A DNA stretch of 15,996 nucleotides from Cacconaster sp045617505 (GTDB lineage: Bacteria; Bacteroidota; Bacteroidia; Bacteroidales; UBA932): assembly GCA_045617505.1 (NCBI GenBank), contig JAZLIS010000124.1, positions 1-15,996 of the forward strand. Reading direction: 5' to 3'. Below, one piece after another: positions 7,385-14,124 of the stretch. Under the pieces are notes generated by a model. That model did not search any database and was not told the origin of the DNA. It saw only the letters and a list, made by a program, of their open reading frames with translations. The number at the start of each line of letters is the position of its first letter. Position 1 is the first letter of the stretch. A program made the position numbers and the translations under genes.

Positions 7385-8205
7385 TGTCCAACCTGAAGGA
7401 AATACGAGGCAGAATTTCATCCGTGAAGTCAACGCTGAAGATAACTTCGGCGATGAGGCTCATCGCATCCGCGAAACTCCACAGTGCCACCAATGCCATA
7501 GAGAATATGCTTCCATACGAGCAGGCATTGAGAAGGCTTCTGGCAGACTTGCCTGTCAAATTGAAATCCGGCCATCACGAAGGGGACCGGGCCGTTATCC
7601 TGATTACCTCCAACCAGACGCTGTGCGGAAGTTTCAACGCGAATCTGGTCAAGGCATTCCACGCAGAAGGGTATGACAAGTCCGGTACCGTGGTATATGC
7701 CGCAGGCAAATTCGGGATGAAAGCCCTGAGGAAGGAAGGCTATCGCATTGTAGACTGCTGCGCAATGGCGGCACGCCCCGACTATGACGCGAGCTGTGCC
7801 CTTGCCGACAGACTCGTCTCGGACTTTGAGGCTGACAGATTGTGCGGCGTCACCGTCATCTATGCACATCATGCGAATTCAGCCTCCCAGCCTGTCCTTG
7901 TTTCGGAATATCTCCCGTTTGAATGCGGAGAGTACACCCGTGAGGATGACGGGACGGAGTTCATCATCGAGCCGGATGCGGAAAGCGTACTGGAGGAGCT
8001 GATTCCAAAGGTCCTCCGCCTTAGACTTCATACAATATTCCTTGACGCGACCGCAGCGGAACACGCCGCACGTACACTTGCGATGCAAATCGCTTCGGAC
8101 AATGCCGAAGAGCTCCTTCGAGAACTCTCTCTCCAGTACAACAAACTCCGCCAGCAGGAAATTACAAACCAGATTCTCGACCTTGCCGCCGGCACCGCCG
8201 AATAA
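7384..8205 (+). CDS. atpG: F1Fo ATP synthase subunit gamma
   Basis: Rotating central shaft of F1 (273 residues, somewhat short for the family). The N-terminal coiled-coil helix is recognisable from SNLKEIRGRISSVKSTLKIT and SAMRLIASAKLHSATNAI. The central Rossmann-like domain has the ITSNQTLCGSFNANLV version of the usual SDRGLCGxFN motif. The C-terminal helix carries the conserved TAAEHAARTLAMQIASDNAEELL and LQYNKLRQQEITNQI segments. Last gene of the atp set. I see no good terminator after it: a 4-bp stem (CGGC/GCCG) near the stop is too weak, and the next gene starts 21 nt on. Confidence 0.96.
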   Translation: MSNLKEIRGRISSVKSTLKITSAMRLIASAKLHSATNAIENMLPYEQALRRLLADLPVKLKSGHHEGDRAVILITSNQTLCGSFNANLVKAFHAEGYDKSGTVVYAAGKFGMKALRKEGYRIVDCCAMAARPDYDASCALADRLVSDFEADRLCGVTVIYAHHANSASQPVLVSEYLPFECGEYTREDDGTEFIIEPDAESVLEELIPKVLRLRLHTIFLDATAAEHAARTLAMQIASDNAEELLRELSLQYNKLRQQEITNQILDLAAGTAE

Positions 8206-8226
8206 AAAGTTTTATATCTTTACGAT

Positions 8227-9360
8227 ATGGGAACGAAATACACAGATAAACTTGCCATACTTCTGCTTGTGACCGGCGTTGCGGCGGTCGTCTATCTTAT
8301 ATGCCACTACTTCGGCAACATTATCCTTTATATCCTTGCGGCCGGAGTCATCTCCCTTCTGGCAAAGCCTGTCGTCCATTTGCTGGCCAAAGTGAATATC
8401 AAGGGCAGACATATCCCCTCCTGGCTCTCCGCCATCCTGTCCATTCTGCTGATTTTCCTGATTCTGGGATGTATCATCGCCGGCCTCATACCCGTCGTAT
8501 CGGAAGTGATAGCCAAAATTTCATCCGTCAACACCGACACATACATCCACGGACTGTCGGAGCCCCTTTCACGACTGAATGTCACCCTGCGTGACCGGTT
8601 CAACCTCGGATACGATTTCCGCCTTGAAGACCTTGTCAGGGATAAAATAGTCTCTGTATTGGACATTAACCTTTTCGGCAGCGTAGTGGGTTCTGTGGCA
8701 TCAATACTTGTGTCTGTGGGCATAGCAACTTTCTCTATTGTGTTCATCTCCTTCTTTTTCATCAAGGATGAAGGGCTGTTCGGAAGGATAGTCTCCTCAT
8801 TCATCCCGGATCGGAGCGTGAATAAAGCATCGGAGGCAATGAAGGAGGTCTCAACGCTTCTCTCCAGATACTTTGTCGGGCTGGTGATTGAGATGGCAGG
8901 CGTAGGGTTGATTGATTTCATCGGACTGTGGGCCTTCGTGGGCATCGGATTCGAAGCGGCTATCGGCATCGGATTCCTCGCGGGAATATTCAACATCATC
9001 CCCTATCTCGGTCCTCTGATCGGAGGTGTCCTGGGTGTGTCAATGAGCATAATTCTGGCATTTTTCGGAGGAGGCGCAGCCTGCACATCTCTCTCGTTCA
9101 CGGCATATCTTCTTCTGCTTGTTGTAATCTTCTGTGTGGCCCAACTTGTTGACAATTACGTCTATCAGCCGGTAATATACTCTACGAGCATAAAGGCGCA
9201 CCCGCTTGAGATTTTCATTGTCCTGCTGATTGCCGGCACTGTCGGCGGAGTGTTCGGAATGCTGGTCGCAATCCCGACATACACTGTTGTACGTGTCATA
9301 GCCGGAAAGTTTTTCCCGGATGTCAAATTTATCAAGCTCCTGACCAAGAGCAGCGATTAA
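8227..9360 (+). CDS. AI-2E family (UPF0118/PerM-like) membrane transporter
   Basis: A 377-residue polytopic protein of the AI-2E exporter/PerM family (Pfam PF01594). It shows the usual arrangement of two or three N-terminal membrane helices (about 9-85), a cytoplasmic or periplasmic helical segment (about 85-145), then further helices to about 355. The family signature near the re-entrant region is clear: GFLAGIFNIIPYLGPLIGG with IPYLGP at 258-263. Substrates differ among members (autoinducer-2 export and Na/H exchange have both been reported), so none is assigned. It sits 21 nt after atpG and may be transcribed with the atp operon. The -7-like TATCTTTA at 8215-8222 is a poor match and too close to the ATG. 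Its stop overlaps that of the convergent MFS gene. Confidence 0.9.
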   Translation: MGTKYTDKLAILLLVTGVAAVVYLICHYFGNIILYILAAGVISLLAKPVVHLLAKVNIKGRHIPSWLSAILSILLIFLILGCIIAGLIPVVSEVIAKISSVNTDTYIHGLSEPLSRLNVTLRDRFNLGYDFRLEDLVRDKIVSVLDINLFGSVVGSVASILVSVGIATFSIVFISFFFIKDEGLFGRIVSSFIPDRSVNKASEAMKEVSTLLSRYFVGLVIEMAGVGLIDFIGLWAFVGIGFEAAIGIGFLAGIFNIIPYLGPLIGGVLGVSMSIILAFFGGGAACTSLSFTAYLLLLVVIFCVAQLVDNYVYQPVIYSTSIKAHPLEIFIVLLIAGTVGGVFGMLVAIPTYTVVRVIAGKFFPDVKFIKLLTKSSD

Positions 9361-10682
9361 GAAGCTTTGTGGGCAGATTTTTTCAGAAGAAGGAACGCAA
9401 GGAGCACGGCGCAGACCCCGAGAGCTAGGAAAATCCACTCCACCCTTGCCACTGAAGCAAGGACATCCTCACTTGATGCGAATATCCGGCCTACAACCTT
9501 CGGCACGAAGAAGAGTCCCAGATTCTGAATCCAGTAAATCAGTGAATAGGCCGTGCCCAAACTCTTTTCAGGCACTATCTTCGGCACTGAGGGCCACATT
9601 GCGGAGGGTACCATAGAATATCCTATACCCAGAAGCGCTATCCCGAGATACCCGTAAAATCCGACTCCGAGCGGAGCGAAGGCAATAATGAGGTGTCCTG
9701 CGAGAACACTGAAACTACCTCCTATCATCCATCTGGCGGCGTGACCCAGTCTGTCAACCAGAGCGCCGAACAGAGGTGTGAACAGTATGGTGAAGAAAGG
9801 TATCATCGCGACCATCGTGCCTGCAGACGAAGCCTCTATCCCGAAACGCGGAATAACCACAGCAGTCCCGAACTTCTTGAACGAACTGACGCAGCAGTAG
9901 AAAGTGACGCAAAGCAAACCTATCATCACGAATCTGGAATTCTTCAGGAGAGATAGGATATCCTTGAATGAGAATGCATTCTCGGCTGTGACCTCCCCTT
10001 TCCTGTAAGTTATTCCGGCCGCTCTGTCATAACGTCTGTCCATCGAGACGAACAGTGCCCAGACAAGTCCTCCTGCAAGAAGCAGGGCCAGACCCACAAG
10101 TGCAGGACGCGCCGTATCGGCCAGAGAATAATAATCCTTGGGGATTCCCACTATGAAAGGGGCTGCAATCAGGGCGATGCCTGTACCGGCTCTCGCTATC
10201 GCGAGCTGAAGACCCATCGCAAGGGACATATTGCCGTTCTTGAACCATTTCGCTATGGACCTTGTCACAGCCACTCCGGCGATTTCACTGCCAAGGCCGA
10301 AAATCATCCTTCCTATCCTTCCTATAGCCACGGCACTCTCTTTCGGAAGTCCGCCTGCAACACCGTAATATGCCAGAGCGGCACCGCCTACCATCATCCC
10401 CACAAAGACAGAACCCATTATCCGGATGCCGAATATGTCGAGCAGGATTCCGCCTATTATCAGTCCGCCACAGATGCACAACAGGCTGTAGTCACCAATG
10501 AAATCGCCCAAATCCCTGGAATTCCAGCCCAATGCCAGAGAATCGGGAGTCTGGAAAAGATGCGACACCGTGGAGAACATATCGTCGAAGAAATAGGATG
10601 CGAACATAGGCACCACAAGGCACGCCAATGCCACCCAGCAGGCCACTTTTCCTGCCTTGAAACCATTATTTTCCGAAGTCAT
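9357..10682 (-). CDS. MFS transporter, MFSD1-like, second gene of tandem pair
   Basis: A 441-residue major facilitator protein with about 12 membrane helices. The motif-A-like loop GGILLDIFGIR is at 77-87. A WFKNGNMSLAMGLQLAIAR block lies at 146-164, and a well conserved C-terminal segment (about 356-398) includes AMWPSVPKI, EKSLGTAYSLIYW and QNLGLFFVP. These blocks recur in the neighbour upstream and resemble, from memory, MFSD1 (the lysosomal dipeptide carrier) and its bacterial relatives. The substrate is unknown; peptides or organic anions are possible. It starts 18 nt after the stop of its paralogue, so the two form an operon. Its stop is shared tail-to-tail with the AI-2E gene (TTAA at 9357-9360). 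Confidence 0.88.
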   Translation of the reverse strand: MTSENNGFKAGKVACWVALACLVVPMFASYFFDDMFSTVSHLFQTPDSLALGWNSRDLGDFIGDYSLLCICGGLIIGGILLDIFGIRIMGSVFVGMMVGGAALAYYGVAGGLPKESAVAIGRIGRMIFGLGSEIAGVAVTRSIAKWFKNGNMSLAMGLQLAIARAGTGIALIAAPFIVGIPKDYYSLADTARPALVGLALLLAGGLVWALFVSMDRRYDRAAGITYRKGEVTAENAFSFKDILSLLKNSRFVMIGLLCVTFYCCVSSFKKFGTAVVIPRFGIEASSAGTMVAMIPFFTILFTPLFGALVDRLGHAARWMIGGSFSVLAGHLIIAFAPLGVGFYGYLGIALLGIGYSMVPSAMWPSVPKIVPEKSLGTAYSLIYWIQNLGLFFVPKVVGRIFASSEDVLASVARVEWIFLALGVCAVLLAFLLLKKSAHKAS

Positions 10683-10700
10683 ATCTCCTGTCGGCTATGA

Positions 10701-12065
10701 TTACTTGATATTGGGCTCTTCAAGGCCGTAGCCCTTCTTGCGGTCCTCTCTCTTGAGCAGGATGCTGAAGAAGAATGCAAGGATTCCGAAAGATGAGAAT
10801 ACTGTCATCGGCACGAGATAGCCTCCGGTTGACTGTCGTAGTGAGCCGATAAGCATCGGGACAAGGCACAGGCCTATGTTCTGAACCCAGAAGATGAGGC
10901 AGTAGGCGCTTCCGAGTATCTTCTCGTCAATGATTTTGGGAACAGACGGCCACAGGGCTGCCGGAACGAGGGAGAATGACACCCCAAGGGTGACAATCAA
11001 CGCCAGTGCAAAACCCTCGCTCTTGAAGAGAGGAAGAAGGAATGCGAAACTCAGGTGACACACTATCATTATCACGGAGCCTGCCATAAGCATAGAAGCT
11101 CCCTTCCCTACCCGGTCCAGAAAGATTCCCAATACAGGAGTGAGAACCATCGCCAGAATCGGGAAGCAGCTGAAAAGCTTCGCGGCGGAAGCGGCATCGA
11201 TGATCAGAGTCTCCTCAAGGAAGTTGGTGGCATATCTCTGGAACGGAAAAATCGCACTGTAGTAGAGGACGCAAAGAAGAGCTACAATCCAGAACATACG
11301 GCTCTTGAAGATGGCGCCCAGATCACTTACGTGGAATTCATCCTCCGGTGATTTTTCCTCAGTTTCAAGGCCTGCGGCAATGAGCTGCCTGTCGAACCTG
11401 CTGTCAAGGAAACCGAAGATTATGAAATTGATGAGACCGATGACCAGAAGTGCTCCACAGAACCCGAGAGGCGCCACTACGGAATTGTCGAACTTCGCGG
11501 AAATGATGGGAGAAATCCACATCACGGCGAAGACACCGAGTCTGGCGATTGCCATCTCCAGACCCATGGCAAGAGCCATCTCCTTACCCTTGAACCATTT
11601 GGCGAGAATCTTCGAGACATTGGTACCCTCCATCTCGCATCCGCATCCGAAAATCATAAATCCGAAAGAGGCCACCTTCGCGCTTGCGGGCATTGCAGGC
11701 CACCAGCTTCCCAGCCAGCTGCAGAGAGCCGTGGTCTGGAACCAGTCGCTGATGCCGACGAACTTTATCGCGGCACCGAGAACCATAAGGCCGGCGGAAA
11801 GGACACCGGAAAAACGGACTCCGAGCTTGTCGAGAATAATGCCTGCAACAATCAGGAAGCCGCACACCGTCAACAGATATTCCGATGCCGCATAACGGCC
11901 GAACACCTCACTGTTCCATCCGAGATTTGATTCCACAAGCGATTTCAGGGGGGACATAACGTCCACGAACATATAGGCGAAGAACATCATCAACGCCACG
12001 AGTATGAGCACCGACCACCGCGCTACCGGGTTGTCGTTCATCAGTTTCTGTATAGCTGCTGTCAT
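10701..12065 (-). CDS. MFS transporter, MFSD1-like, first gene of tandem pair
   Basis: A 454-residue, roughly 12-helix major facilitator protein paralogous to the next gene. Shared blocks are the loop AGIILDKLGVR at about 74-84, AKWFKGKEMALAMGLEMAIAR at 155-175, and a C-terminal segment (about 363-407) with LWPSVPKI, EKILGSAYCLIFW and QNIGLCLVP. It differs by an insertion of about 20 residues near 106-128 (Trp/Pro/Ala-rich, between helices 3 and 4) and a charged tail KREDRKKGYG. The resemblance is to MFSD1-like carriers and the substrate is not known. It is the promoter-proximal gene: a good Bacteroidota promoter lies at 12101-12132, leaving about 30 nt of leader that contains a 12-bp palindrome. 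Confidence 0.88.
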   Translation of the reverse strand: MTAAIQKLMNDNPVARWSVLILVALMMFFAYMFVDVMSPLKSLVESNLGWNSEVFGRYAASEYLLTVCGFLIVAGIILDKLGVRFSGVLSAGLMVLGAAIKFVGISDWFQTTALCSWLGSWWPAMPASAKVASFGFMIFGCGCEMEGTNVSKILAKWFKGKEMALAMGLEMAIARLGVFAVMWISPIISAKFDNSVVAPLGFCGALLVIGLINFIIFGFLDSRFDRQLIAAGLETEEKSPEDEFHVSDLGAIFKSRMFWIVALLCVLYYSAIFPFQRYATNFLEETLIIDAASAAKLFSCFPILAMVLTPVLGIFLDRVGKGASMLMAGSVIMIVCHLSFAFLLPLFKSEGFALALIVTLGVSFSLVPAALWPSVPKIIDEKILGSAYCLIFWVQNIGLCLVPMLIGSLRQSTGGYLVPMTVFSSFGILAFFFSILLKREDRKKGYGLEEPNIK

Positions 12066-12071
12066 ATTGTG

Positions 12072-12083
12072 AATATTAATATT
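12072..12083. repeat. 12-bp perfect palindrome in the MFS leader
   Basis: AATATTAATATT reads the same on both strands and sits 7 nt before the MFS start codon at 12065, downstream of that gene's promoter. It could bind a dimeric repressor or simply reflect AT-rich leader sequence. No second copy is seen in the intergenic region. Confidence 0.3.
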
Positions 12084-12100
12084 TCCTTACCGATATCCTA

Positions 12101-12132
12101 CAAATGTAACCTTTTCATTTTTAAGACGCAAA
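12101..12132 (-). promoter_or_regulatory. Promoter of the tandem MFS operon
   Basis: On the minus strand this reads TTTG (12132-12129), a 20-nt spacer, then TACATTTG (12108-12101). This is a full match to the Bacteroidota consensus TTTG-N19-21-TAnnTTTG. Transcription should begin near 12097, about 30 nt before the ATG at 12065. The footprint overlaps the oppositely directed dxs promoter. Confidence 0.75.
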
Positions 12133-12147
12133 AAATATGTATTTTTG
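12118..12147 (+). promoter_or_regulatory. Promoter of dxs
   Basis: The -7 element TATTTTTG at 12140-12147 matches TAnnTTTG exactly and is followed by CAC. The -33 is weaker: TTTT at 12118-12121 with an 18-nt spacer. The start site would fall within a few bases of the ATG at 12155, so the message would be nearly leaderless. Because the -7 element overlaps the frame starting at 12137, that upstream ATG cannot be the start if this promoter is used. Confidence 0.65.
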
Positions 12148-12154
12148 CACGGCA

Positions 12155-14020
12155 ATGATTCTCGAAACTATCGACAGCCCGGACCGCCTGAAGCGCCTCT
12201 CCAACGAGGAGCTCATGCAGTTGTGCACCGAGCTGCGTGAATATATGGTGGCATGTTGCGCCGAAAACCCGGGCCATCTGGGATCAAGTCTCGGAGCGGT
12301 GGAAATAGCAGTGGCCCTTCACAAGGTGTTCAACACCCCGGAAGACAAAATCATTTGGGACGTCGGCCATCAGGCGTATGCTCACAAAATCCTCACAGGC
12401 AGGCGGGAAGCATTCAGGCAAAACAGAAAAAAAGACGGAATCAGCGGATTTCCCCGCCGGGACGAGAGCCCTTACGATGCCTTTGGTGCCGGCCACGCAT
12501 CCACTTCCGTGTCCGCAGCTCTGGGTATGGCTACAGCATTCCGCCTGCAGGGCCTTCCGAACAAGGTTGTGGCTGTAATCGGGGACGGCGCAATGACTGG
12601 AGGTCTGGCCTTCGAAGGTCTGGACAATGCAGGGTCGCTCAAGCCGGATATGCTGATTATCCTCAACGATAACCAGATTTCCATTGACGAAAATACCAGC
12701 GCTCTGCACAACTATCTTCTGAGAATCTCCACCAACAAGCGCTACAATTCGTTGAAGAAAAGCGTGTGGGACAAGCTCGGCACCAGAAAGTCGAGGGAAC
12801 TGATACAGAAAATCGTGAAAGGGGCCAAACACCTTTCCGGAGTACCCGTGGAAGAGAGAATCTCTCTCTTTGACTCTCTCGGCCTGAGATATTTCGGCCC
12901 CATTGACGGAAATGACATAAACATTCTCACAGGGACACTGGAAAGAATAAAGGACCTTCCGGGCCCGAAGATTCTCCACGTAATCACCGTCAAAGGCAAG
13001 GGATACGCCCCGGCGGAAGAGAATCAGACCGTATGGCACGCTCCCGGCACTTTTGACGTGACAACCGGCAGAAGGAACGTCATCAAGACGGGTGCCGCAC
13101 GTTTTCAGGATGTTTTCGGAGAGGTGCTGCTTGATCTGGCAAAGCAGAGAAAGGATATCGTGGGCATTACACCGGCAATGGCGACAGGATGCGGAATGAC
13201 TGCCCTGGCCGCGGAATTCCCGGAAAGGACATTTGACGTGGGTATCGCCGAAGGGCACGCAGTCACTTTCTCCGCAGGGTTGGCGGCGCAGGGACTCCTC
13301 CCCTTCTGCAACATATATTCAACATTCTCCCAGCGGGCTTACGACAACATTATCCACGACGTTGCACTTCAGAATCTGAAGGTGATCTTCTGTTTTGACA
13401 GGGCCGGGCTTGTGGGCGAAGACGGAGCCACCCACCACGGGGCCTTCGATCTCGCGGCTTACAGAAACATTCCCAACCTGACGATATGCGCCCCGAGAAA
13501 CGAACTGGAATTGAAGAATATGATGTATTCCGCAACCTTGCCGGAATACGGGCCTGTTATAATAAGGTATCCGCGGGGATGCGGCAACGGGACTCCCTGG
13601 AGAGAGGTTCCCTTCTCTGAAATAAAGCCGGGGAAAGCGGTTCTCCTTCACGAAGGACACGGTACGGCAGTCCTGAGCATCGGTGCGGTTGGCAACAAGG
13701 TTTCCGAAGCTGTCGCAAAAGCCGCCGCGGAAGGGATTGAAGTTCTTCATTATGATATGAGGTTCCTCAAACCCGTGGACCGTGAGGCGATTGCGGATGC
13801 CTGCAGCAGGGCGGAGAGGATAATAACCGTCGAAAATGGAGTGGTGGCAGGAGGCCTGCACGGAGTGGTGGCGGAATATATAGCTGACAACGGCCTTGGA
13901 AACCGGCTTATCGGTCTTGGAATCCCGGACAGATTCATCGGACAGGGCACGCCGGACGAACTCTACTCCGAGTGCGGATTCAACACCGATGACATCCTCC
14001 GCTGCATAATGGAACGGTGA
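12155..14020 (+). CDS. dxs: 1-deoxy-D-xylulose-5-phosphate synthase
   Basis: Thiamine-diphosphate enzyme that condenses pyruvate with glyceraldehyde 3-phosphate, the first step of the MEP isoprenoid pathway, in the cytoplasm. With the start at 12155 it has 621 residues, matching the E. coli length of about 620. The ATG at 12137 would add six residues (MYFCTA) but lies upstream of or within the -7 element. Visible motifs are GHLGSSLG with His41, DVGHQAYAHKILTGR, the ThDP/Mg motif GDGAMTGG at 143-150 with its partner Asn173 in LNDNQISID, the catalytic Glu366 in DVGIAEGHAVTFSAGLA, and DRAGLVGEDGATHHG from 415. No active-site residue appears missing. It is divergent from the MFS operon and followed by 104 nt before the next gene. 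Confidence 0.97.
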   Translation: MILETIDSPDRLKRLSNEELMQLCTELREYMVACCAENPGHLGSSLGAVEIAVALHKVFNTPEDKIIWDVGHQAYAHKILTGRREAFRQNRKKDGISGFPRRDESPYDAFGAGHASTSVSAALGMATAFRLQGLPNKVVAVIGDGAMTGGLAFEGLDNAGSLKPDMLIILNDNQISIDENTSALHNYLLRISTNKRYNSLKKSVWDKLGTRKSRELIQKIVKGAKHLSGVPVEERISLFDSLGLRYFGPIDGNDINILTGTLERIKDLPGPKILHVITVKGKGYAPAEENQTVWHAPGTFDVTTGRRNVIKTGAARFQDVFGEVLLDLAKQRKDIVGITPAMATGCGMTALAAEFPERTFDVGIAEGHAVTFSAGLAAQGLLPFCNIYSTFSQRAYDNIIHDVALQNLKVIFCFDRAGLVGEDGATHHGAFDLAAYRNIPNLTICAPRNELELKNMMYSATLPEYGPVIIRYPRGCGNGTPWREVPFSEIKPGKAVLLHEGHGTAVLSIGAVGNKVSEAVAKAAAEGIEVLHYDMRFLKPVDREAIADACSRAERIITVENGVVAGGLHGVVAEYIADNGLGNRLIGLGIPDRFIGQGTPDELYSECGFNTDDILRCIMER

Positions 14021-14042
14021 ATTTATTACAATGCTGATAACG

Positions 14043-14055
14043 CCGATGTGAGTTT
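14043..14055 (+). repeat. 13-bp direct repeat, copy 1
   Basis: CCGATGTGAGTTT, 22 nt after the dxs stop. An identical 13-mer occurs at 15664-15676 in the next intergenic region, so the two copies bracket the PreA-like gene. Its role is unknown. Confidence 0.4.
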
Positions 14056-14101
14056 ACTGGCTTGAATATTCGCAATTAGTTCCAGATTGGCCGGAAATAT
14101 G

Positions 14102-14109
14102 TATATTCG
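14102..14109 (+). promoter_or_regulatory. Candidate -7 element for the PreA-like gene
   Basis: TATATTCG matches TAnnTTTG at all but one fixed position and lies 15 nt before the ATG at 14125. No convincing TTTG is found 19-21 nt upstream; TTAG at 14076-14079 is 22 nt away. The gene is 104 nt from dxs, so it plausibly has its own promoter, and this is the best candidate. Confidence 0.3.
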
Positions 14110-14124
14110 TAAAAACTCATAATT

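Noticed and set aside
8187..8220. Terminator after atpG
   Set aside because: Only a 4-bp CGGC/GCCG stem, with no clean U-tract after it.
8215..8222. TATCTTTA as a promoter for the AI-2E gene
   Set aside because: The last consensus base is wrong, no TTTG lies about 20 nt upstream, and only 4 nt separate it from the ATG. Co-transcription with atpG explains the gene better.
12137..12154. ATG at 12137 as the dxs start
   Set aside because: It lies just upstream of the perfect -7 element at 12140-12147. The next in-frame ATG (12155) gives the normal DXS length.
12284..13258. 324-residue minus-strand frame opposite dxs
   Set aside because: It is antisense to an intact dxs and shows no recognisable motif or promoter of its own.
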